Positions 58,033 to 64,000 of a DNA stretch of 64,000 nucleotides are shown piece by piece. Source of the stretch: Channallabes apus (lineage: Eukaryota > Chordata > Actinopteri > Siluriformes > Clariidae). Under the pieces are notes generated by a model. That model had not been told where the DNA came from. It did no database searches and saw only the letters and a list, made by a program, of their open reading frames with translations. The number at the start of each line of letters is the position of its first letter. Position 1 is the first letter of the stretch. The position numbers were made by a program, and so were the translations under genes. The DNA is taken from the NCBI GenBank assembly GCA_030522415.1, contig CM060113.1:5924967-5988966 (forward strand), given 5' to 3'.

Positions 58033-58230
58033 GTGATAAATTGAATTTCTGTCCACCTCGTCAGGAAACGGGACGCAAGAGTATCGGGTTCTGTGTTTTG
58101 ATTCTGCACAATCACTGCAGACATTAGTGTGGCCGAAAAAAGAGATGTCCAGACGTCTCGGGCAAATTAGTTTTAGAGAAACTGTCACAGTAGCTAAACC
58201 AGCCGGGTGGGAAATCCAAGCCAGGTCAGC
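57562..58230. other. Non-coding stretch with CA microsatellite
   Basis: Contains the CA run at 57995-58031. No gene recognised. Confidence 0.45.
57995..58031. repeat. (CA)n microsatellite
   Basis: About 18 uninterrupted CA units. Confidence 0.95.
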
Positions 58231-58322
58231 CCGGGAGGGGGTGAGGAGGGGGTGAAGGGGTACGAGGAGGGGGTGAAGGGGTACGAGGAGGGGGTGAGGA
58301 GGGGGTGAAGGGGTACGAGGAC
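58231..58322. repeat. G-rich minisatellite
   Basis: Four or five units of GAGGAGGGGGTGAAGGGGTAC, purine-rich on the plus strand, with many runs of four or five G. It could form G-quadruplexes. The proline-rich ORFs on the minus strand (57967-58395, 58226-58456) are its translation. Confidence 0.85.
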
Positions 58323-58848
58323 AGCCATGTCGTGTGTTTGTGGTTAAATTGTAATTTAATGACATAATTAGAATGCATCCGTATTTGAAATGCACTGCAC
58401 ATGGCTAACGGATGCGTGCAAAAGTTTGTACACCCTTGCAACAAAGTAAATTTCAATTGAGTCCATTCTCTGTCCTATGCACTGAGTGTCTTTTAGATCC
58501 TCTAACATACAAATTCCCTTTATATTGTTTTTGACATATTGGTTGTAACTGTGTCAGATGTCGGACCCTGTTGTTTTAAGAGCCTGGATACTGAGAGGTT
58601 TATGGACAAAATTTGACATTCATCATTTAGTTAATTCAAATTGTTTCTGTTCGTCCTTTTTTTATCCTTTAAATATTTAAATCTAGACTTTACAGTTGTG
58701 GTAACAGAGTCATGTGATTCAGGTTAATGTCTGGAAAATAACCAGGCTTAAAGGTTATATGGTTCAACTGGATTCAGAGTGGTTGCGAGGTGGAATCCAG
58801 ACTACACACATACTGTAGTAGAAATGTTTGCTTAATATGAAGGACGTT
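58323..58848. other. Non-coding stretch, nothing recognised
   Basis: TACTGTA near 58811. No gene or repeat recognised. Confidence 0.4.
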
Positions 58849-59443
58849 CAAGTCAAACCAGGACTTTTTGGTTGTGCAGAATAACAAAACTCCCTTTATT
58901 TATTTCTCTATATAATCCCCTGATACACTAATACACTTATCTAACACACTAATACACTTATTGTATCTAATACACTAATACACTAATACACTTATCTAAC
59001 ACACTAATACACTAATACACTTACTGTATCTAATACACTAATACACTTTTCTCAGTACGCCGGACTGCCTGCGTCACATCTGAAACACTGGCCTATCAGG
59101 AACTCCCTTAATCCTATAATTAAACGTGTGGAGCGAGGTCAGGACTGTACAGGATATGGCAATAACTACCAGCTGAGTTTCTGTAATGTGCAAGTGGCGT
59201 TGATGAATGCGTGTGTGTCTCTTTCTCAAGTTGGAGACAAGTCATGGATTAATTTTCAAGGATCAGGCGCTCTACTCGCTGAATGTTAACGGGAACGACT
59301 GCATGTCGCATGTCGTCACTCACGGACATGCGACCTTCCTTAAAACATTTACACCATTCAAATACTTTACAGCAGTTATGAGTCTCATCACTGTGCGCCT
59401 TCATTCACCAGAAAGTTTATCACAAGTCCCAGTTTGAATTGAA
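58848..59443. mobile_element. Internally deleted mariner copy with both ends
   Basis: The left end carries CGTTCAAGTCAAACCAGGAC, and the right end on the minus strand CGTTCAATTCAAACTGGGAC. TA dinucleotides flank the ends a few bases outside. The interior shares the 'ACTGCCTGCGTCA...ACACTGGCCT' stretch with 17280-17310 and GAGTCTCATCA with 42560. It gives the empty site (58913-58914) for the MITE at 16516. A tandem repeat (58925-59047) lies in its left part. No transposase frame survives. Confidence 0.75.
58925..59047. repeat. CTAATACACTTATCTAACAC tandem repeat with footprint variants
   Basis: Units alternate between ACACTTATCTAACAC (TA at 58938-58939 and 58993-58994) and ACACTTACTGTATCTAATAC (TACTGTA at 59022-59028). 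A third form has TATTGTA at 58959-58965. The longer units equal the short unit with CTGTA or TTGTA added after TA. Confidence 0.85.
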
Positions 59444-59735
59444 CGCCCCCTATATAACTTCTAGCACATGTAGTGTTAAAAAAAAAAAAAGTCTGGTTAA
59501 AATGTCCCTGGGGCGCAGGCTTGGACATTCGTGTTGTCCGATACACTCATTATACGTAAATTATAAAACACAGCCGATATTTTTCCCATTTCAAAAACCC
59601 AGGGGTGCGCAAACTTTTGCACTTCATTTTCCAGTTTGTACTGCATACAGTATGTTATCCATATATTAATTACATACGAGAATGTAATATTAATAATAAA
59701 CATAACACTAAAACAAACACAGTGGTCCGCTGTGT

Positions 59736-59771
<36 letters not shown>

Positions 59772-60537
59772 GCATGTTGCAGGAGGTTGTCGATATTGAG
59801 CCGTCAGCTTGCAGCCCCTTTTCCTTCCCCCTGCGGTGTTTACGACTGTGGCTCAGGAAGGGAATCTGTTCTACAAGGGTATATTTTTACCTGCGTTGTC
59901 GGCTTGGGGAGAAGTTTGTAAGGAGACACCGGTCGCTACAGCGAGCTGGCGGAGCTCAAAGCCCGAGCCGCGTGGAGCGATGCGGAGTATGTGGGCAGAG
60001 TGGCAGCTCCTGTGTCGCTGTACATGTATGCTGGAACATGCATCCGTCATTATGATACCCGAGCGGAGAGACCAAAGGAGAGAGGTGTTATGGGAAAAGG
60101 GAAAGGTCAAGCAGAAGAGAAGTGGGGATGAGTTCGAGGAAGTAAATCAATCCTAAAAAAAAAAAAGTGATGTTTTGAGATATTGCTTGACCAACACTAG
60201 CATGTTTAATAATGTATTCAGGAATAAAACACAAGGGGGGGGGGGGTTGGTTGTTCCCTCACAAAGATTTAAAAACCTGTGATGGAAAAGTTACTCAAAG
60301 TTTCAAAGCCTTGACATTGGAGTCTAAAAGACGATTGACGTTACACTAGGGGGCAGCGTAACCCACTCAAAGAGAATGTTATCCACCCTCTTCCGCCTGC
60401 GTGAGCATGCAGATGCCCATGATTGGCTATTACTGTATCTTTGTGATTGATCTGAAAGAGGGATTTGATCTTGTGATTGCCGGATAGTAATAAAAAGACA
60501 AACCCTTTTTTTGTGGCACCACTTGGAACTAAACTCG
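59444..60537. other. Stretch without a recognised gene; one GC-richer patch
   Basis: An A-run lies near 59478-59489 and the CA run at 59738-59770. From about 59800 to 60150 the sequence is GC-richer and holds two overlapping ORFs (59636-60055 and 59809-60156, plus) without a known domain. A G-run lies near 60235-60247. TACAGTA near 59648 and TACTGTA near 60433. Confidence 0.4.
59738..59770. repeat. (CA)n microsatellite
   Basis: About 16 CA units. Confidence 0.95.
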
Positions 60538-60871
60538 CTGCTTTATCCTGTATACAGAGTCGTGGGAGGGATGGAGCCTATTCCAGGAGACTTGGGCACT
60601 AGGCGGTGTACACCCTACACCGGGTAGCCAGTGCATCGCAGGGCACACAAACACACACACACACACACTTTGGACAATTTGGGATACCGATTGGTCTAAT
60701 CTGAATGTGTGTGGACTATGAGATGAAACCGGAGTACCCGGAGGAAACCCACCAAGTGCCGGGTGAACATGCATACTCCATGCACTCAGACCCGAGGTGG
60801 AAATCGAACCCGGACGCTGGACGTGCAAGGCGACAGTGTTAACCACTAAGCTACTGTACTGTGCCGCCTCG
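60538..60871 (-). repeat. tRNA-derived SINE, nearly full length, with a footprint in its head
   Basis: The reverse complement begins GGCGGCACAGTACAGTAGCT, then TAGTGGTTAACACTGTCGCC, CGGGTTCGATTTCC (B box) and GGTTTCCTCCGGGTACTCCG. It ends in CTGGAATAGGCTCC and a short GGATAAAGCAGC tail. In the copy at 1464-1702 the same place reads GCGGCACGGTAGCGTAGTGG, with TA where this copy has TACAGTA (60852-60858 on the plus strand). ORF 60529-60846 (-) is a translation of the SINE. Confidence 0.9.
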
Positions 60872-62366
60872 GAGCAAATTCATTCATTTTCATTTGTCTT
60901 AAATGTCCTGAAGCTTATGATTCTTTACTTTAAGTGTGAAATGTAATTAACTCCACCTTATTGGAACTGCTGCCTGTTTCTGTTATGGAAAATGAATCAA
61001 CCCCTTCTGACCAATCAGACATGAGATTTTGAGAAGTGCTGGGTCAGGAGTTCCCCCTGGTGCCTAATCGGGGGGGGATTTGACCTCTGTCCAGTTATAG
61101 CATGAGGATAATATCTTGAGACGCTGTGATGCAACAGTCCACAATCTCTAAGTTGTATCTGTGTAATAAGAGAGAAAGCCCAGGTCATGCATGTCGTGTT
61201 GGGGTTATGGGTAAATCCTCCTTTCCTGCCCATGGGGGGGCTTTAAGGCAGCAGGAGCTGATTAGCTTAGTTTAATAACACTCATTTTACAAACACAGGG
61301 AGCTTTTATGCCACTTAAGCCACCAAAGCTCATTAGAAACCCGGCGGCCTCGGCAGGTACTGTATGGTTCCTATTTCACACTGCAGTGGAAGTCAGGCGC
61401 TGATCAGTCAATGGAAGTGATTTAGCGCAGAGGAAGGAGACAAGGTCGACTTCATTCATGAGCAACAAATGCAGAGGGATCTAGGCTCGGACAAATGAGT
61501 CTCATCTGTGGATTTCTCTAAGTGATAATAAATGATTGTGTGGAGGTTTGGAGGCGGAAAAAAAACGTCATGTGGTCAAATTCAGACGTTTTCCAAAAAT
61601 TTGACCACATGATAGTTTCCTCCCCCTAAACCTCCACACAAATGAAATTGGTGTTTTCTTTGCAAATTCAATAACTCAATCACAAGTAACAGTATAAAGT
61701 CTGGTTTCTCCAAGAATAAGAGACAAGCTGGAATGTTAAGACTTTTCATTCCAGTAAAGTTAAATTGAAAAACCAAGAGAAAAATAATCATACGTTTACA
61801 ATCGGGAAATCTGTAATTCTCAGCCTCGTCCACATCAGTGTCTGTCTCTTCATCGTCTCGATCCCCCGAGGGTCTCTCCTAATGCTCACATCAGGGAGAA
61901 AATAATCACTGTAATAATTCACTCGGCTCTATTCACTACCTTCCTTTTTATTAATGTATTAAGCCTTTAAACATTTTGAACATTTACATTTTTTGTTGAC
62001 ACGATGCTCCCAAAGAGCTTTGGGAATATTTTCCTGTTCAAATTACATATTGAATTATATAATAATGAAAAGTTATTAATTATTAGGCAAAGTTTTAGGC
62101 ATCTTTAAACAGACTAGACTGTTTGTTAAACTGCTTCCTTTCTTATTCTGCTCCATTTTTATATCATTTTGACAAAATGTGAATATGTTTTCTTAAAATC
62201 AAGAAATCAAAGTATGATCTTAGCATAAACACAAGCTTGGTATCCGTATTACTGAAAAAAGACACAGGAAAGAGGCAACACACTTGACATAAAAGGCTTT
62301 AGGAATAATGAAATAGATTGCGTGAAATAGATTCTCTGCTACAGTGACGTATTCGTCTCGTTTCAG
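60872..62366. other. Stretch upstream of the collagen exon, probably intron
   Basis: Contains the hairpin at 61537-61640. ORFs 61015-61233 and 61582-61833 (-) show no domain. TACTGTA near 61358. Assignment as intron is inferred from the exon at 62367. Confidence 0.4.
61537..61640. other. Strong inverted repeat (hairpin)
   Basis: The left arm 61537-61581 (TGTGTGGAGGTTTGGAGGCG ... GTCATGTGGTCAAAT) and right arm 61599-61640 (ATTTGACCACATGATAG ... CTAAACCTCCACACA) are complementary with few mismatches. The spacer is 17 bp. It could be a short MITE remnant or a transcribed hairpin; the sequence alone cannot decide. Confidence 0.8.
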
Positions 62367-62411
62367 GTCCTCCAGGAAAGCGTGGCCGGATGGGAAGACA
62401 AGGAAATCCTG
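62367..62411 (+). CDS. Single exon of a collagen, probably a membrane-type collagen (XIII/XXIII/XXV-like)
   Basis: The 45-bp exon is framed by an acceptor (TCGTCTCGTTTCAG) and a strong donor (CCTG-GTGAGT). It encodes G-PPGKRGRMGRQGNPG, five Gly-X-Y triplets, the first and last Gly codon each being split after the first base. Triple-helix exons of 45 or 54 bp are typical of collagens. A Gly codon split by the intron is a feature I associate with transmembrane collagens XIII, XXIII and XXV rather than fibrillar ones. The basic stretch (KRGRMGR) resembles the first collagenous segments after the membrane-proximal region of types XXIII and XXV (GPPGRRGKPGRR / GPPGKRGKRGRR, from memory). No other collagen exon was found in the window, so flanking introns would be large. 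The family is well supported, the type is not. Confidence 0.75.
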
Positions 62412-63087
62412 GTGAGTTCGACTGAAAATTCTACTCCAGCCTTCTGGTATTGTTTAAATCTCATTGTGATTCACTGGTGAAATCTCTCACATCACATTCT
62501 CAATAAATATCTCTCTTAAAAAAAAAAATCAAAGGGTTCGATGCTGTGATGCAGGATTTATAAACAAGGATCTTCCAAACATCATTCAGGCACTAATTAA
62601 GACCAGAATGAGTCAGGTGGAGAGTAAATCGTCTCATCTCACACAGACACTGAGTCAGACGGCCCAATCTGCTTTAACTATCCAAACACACTCTTCCTCA
62701 CTGCTTTCTCTTTGAGATAGACATCGTCGTCGTGGTTACAGATCCTGCACGGTAAGGGGATGAGACCTCAGTGAGCGCTGAGACACGCATGCTTCCTTTC
62801 CCACTCCTCAGGGTGCTGGTACTGTACTGTAAACTCTCTTTGATGTATCAATTAATAAAACATTCTATTTGTAATAATGAGATATTTATTAACAGCTAAA
62901 TATGAACTGATTTCCGCATTTGGTCGTTTACTTGGGTGCTTACGAACGAGGAAGTTTATGCAACTGATTAGGGCGATTCCAAACAGCGGGCAGCTAAACC
63001 ATGGGGAGAAACCTGGGCCTTAAAACATCTACCACATCTGCTTACAGTGTGAACATTGACTTTTAAATTAAACTGTAAAGTATTCAT
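62412..63087. other. Stretch after the collagen exon, probably intron
   Basis: Starts with the GTGAGT donor. TACTGTACTGTA lies at 62820-62831. No further exon recognised. Confidence 0.4.
62820..62831. other. Chained Tc1 excision-footprint candidate
   Basis: TACTGTACTGTA, two heptamers sharing a TA, as at 22725-22736. Origin inferred. Confidence 0.55.
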
Positions 63088-63372
63088 TCAAGTCTCTTTC
63101 ATACTACAGTACGAGTGTGATTCTTTCTGCAGCTGTCTCTCATTAAAGTTAGTCCGTTTCAATGTTTCATCCAGAACACCGAGAAAATGCCGTATATTTT
63201 CAGGACGTAAATGATTAAATGCATTTTGAAGTTTGCTTTTATCTGCAGAGTTTATATTAAAAGTTTGCATTATAAGTAATAATTCACTGATAGTAAGCTT
63301 GTCCATGCTCTCAGGCTTTTTGTTCATCAATATGCGTCTCACCACCACATCCATAACACTGGACCCACTCAT
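63088..63372 (-). CDS. Hypothetical 94-codon ORF of protein-like composition
   Basis: It runs from MSGSSVMDVVVRRILMNKKP through KLTISELLLIMQTFNINSA, KSKLQNAFNHLRPENIRHFL and LDETLKRTNFNERQ to a stop at 63088-63090. The composition is balanced, with charged residues and amphipathic leucines, unlike the low-complexity ORFs elsewhere. An in-frame stop (TAA) lies a few codons upstream of the Met, so it is either a small first exon or ORF, or part of an exon entered by splicing. I do not recognise a family. It could be a host gene on the minus strand or a decayed transposon protein. The C-rich fold-back 63412-63545 lies just upstream. Confidence 0.3.
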   Translation of the reverse strand: MSGSSVMDVVVRRILMNKKPESMDKLTISELLLIMQTFNINSADKSKLQNAFNHLRPENIRHFLGVLDETLKRTNFNERQLQKESHSYCSMKET

Positions 63373-63411
63373 TATATAATCGCTTGATTACGTCGTGCTA
63401 TAAGCCATGAG

Positions 63412-63545
63412 TTAGGCTGAATCCCATTTCTATTTTCTACCCCTTCCCCTTCCCCTTCCCCTACCCCTTCCCCTTCCCCTTGTCCCTTGAAACGAAGTGG
63501 AAAGGGGAAGGGTTTAAATTTTTCCCCTAAGAAATGGGACACCAC
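63412..63545. repeat. C-rich fold-back with (CCCCTT)n run
   Basis: GGCTGAATCCCATTTCTATT on the left and, on the minus strand, GGTGTCCCATTTCTTAGGGG on the right are similar inverted ends. Between them lie about seven CCCCTT/CCCCTA units (63440-63481) and AAAGGGGAAGGG. It looks like a small fold-back element or one end of a larger transposon. The ORF at 63372-63569 (-) is mostly its translation. Confidence 0.55.
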
Positions 63546-63559
63546 TACAACACTGTTAT

Positions 63560-64000
63560 ACGTCATCATACGTTGTCACTAGTTCCTAATGTTACGTTAA
63601 AGGACATGCGCCGATGTTTATCACACATTGCAATAAGAGAGAGATTACTCACTCCCAAAGTATTTTCGCGCCGTATTTCATCCCTATACATAATATAAAT
63701 TATAAAAATATATAAAAATAAAATATATATTTGTAATATCGTGCAATCGGTGCTAGCCGCTAGCAAACTTTAGCGATTTTTTTGCAAACATTTCTTTACA
63801 GAACATCACCATAAACACAAACACAAGACTAGAGGTAATATACATATAATGAAAACTTGTCATAAAAATCTTTATTTATGGCAAAAATTTACATTTATGG
63901 GTCTGTTTGCTCGAGTGAGCCGCCATGTTGAAAATTTCTCTTAGCCCTTCGTTTGAAGTGAGGTCCTGAAAAATCTTCGTTTGAAGGGCTATCTGGCCCT
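63560..64000 (-). other. Right end: possible 5' end of a minus-strand transcript
   Basis: On the minus strand CAACATGGCGGCTC (63918-63931) has a good start-codon context and matches the ATGGCGG core of YY1-type promoter elements. The frame from this ATG stops after 16 codons at 63876, unless spliced at AAAT-GTAAAT about 30 bases in. Repeated motifs CCCTTCGTTTGAAGTGAGG and CTTCGTTTGAAGGGC near 63944-63987 echo CCCTTGAAACGAAGTGG at 63484-63500, so this end may instead belong to a repeat. Weak evidence. Confidence 0.2.

Noticed and set aside
59636..60156. Two overlapping ORFs of 139 and 115 codons in a GC-richer patch
   Set aside because: One starts in a CA microsatellite; neither shows a domain, and both are open only by chance-level length for this GC content.
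63440..63481. CCCCTT repeats as an interstitial telomere
   Set aside because: Vertebrate telomeres are TTAGGG/CCCTAA; these units are CCCCTT and sit inside a fold-back.

Overview
The window looks like intergenic or intronic DNA from a teleost fish, most probably a catfish or another otophysan. This is an inference from the AT-rich composition, the long CA/GT and AT microsatellites, Tc1/mariner and hAT transposons, and tRNA-derived SINEs of a type known from catfishes. Nothing in it looks bacterial. Almost none of the short open reading frames are host genes. The only convincing host coding sequence is one 45-bp collagen exon at 62367-62411 (+) with perfect splice sites and split glycine codons, as in membrane collagens XIII/XXIII/XXV. 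If that is right, most of the window may be one very large upstream intron. A 94-codon ORF at 63088-63372 (-) is a weaker candidate for a second gene.

Layout: 1-6.4 kb holds a degenerate SINE and an ~81-bp satellite (2.6-3.8 kb). A G/T-only minisatellite lies at 6.4-7.3 kb. At 9.4-10.9 kb a mariner-type MITE carries a nested hAT MITE. At 16.4-17.6 kb a decayed mariner carries a nested MITE. At 18.7-29.5 kb there are two long copies of an unclassified dispersed family, SINEs, and an 'ATTATCTCATTCTCATGA' minisatellite (26.3-27.7 kb). A dead Tc1 lies at 30.2 kb, and SINE and MITE fragments at 31.8-35.5 kb. A nearly complete Tc1-like element (44,691-46,275) sits inside an older repeat. Another MITE sits inside a dispersed repeat at 49.2-49.9 kb. 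A second nearly complete Tc1-like element (55,015-56,637) is broken by one apparent one-base deletion. Further SINE and mariner remnants fill 57-61 kb, and the candidate host exons lie at the right end.

The most striking signal is not a feature type. The heptamers TACAGTA/TACTGTA occur about 90 times by eye, where base composition predicts about 13. This is the footprint expected when a Tc1-type element with CAG...CTG ends excises from a TA site. Several occur as chains (TACAGTACAGTA, TACAGTACTGTA, TACTGTACTGTA). In two places a related repeat copy in the same window shows the plain TA where its sibling has the heptamer. The window therefore reads as a fossil record of repeated Tc1 insertion and excision, alongside surviving elements of the right type. 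Four nested insertions are also resolved, three with an empty-site copy in the same window and one by its target duplication.
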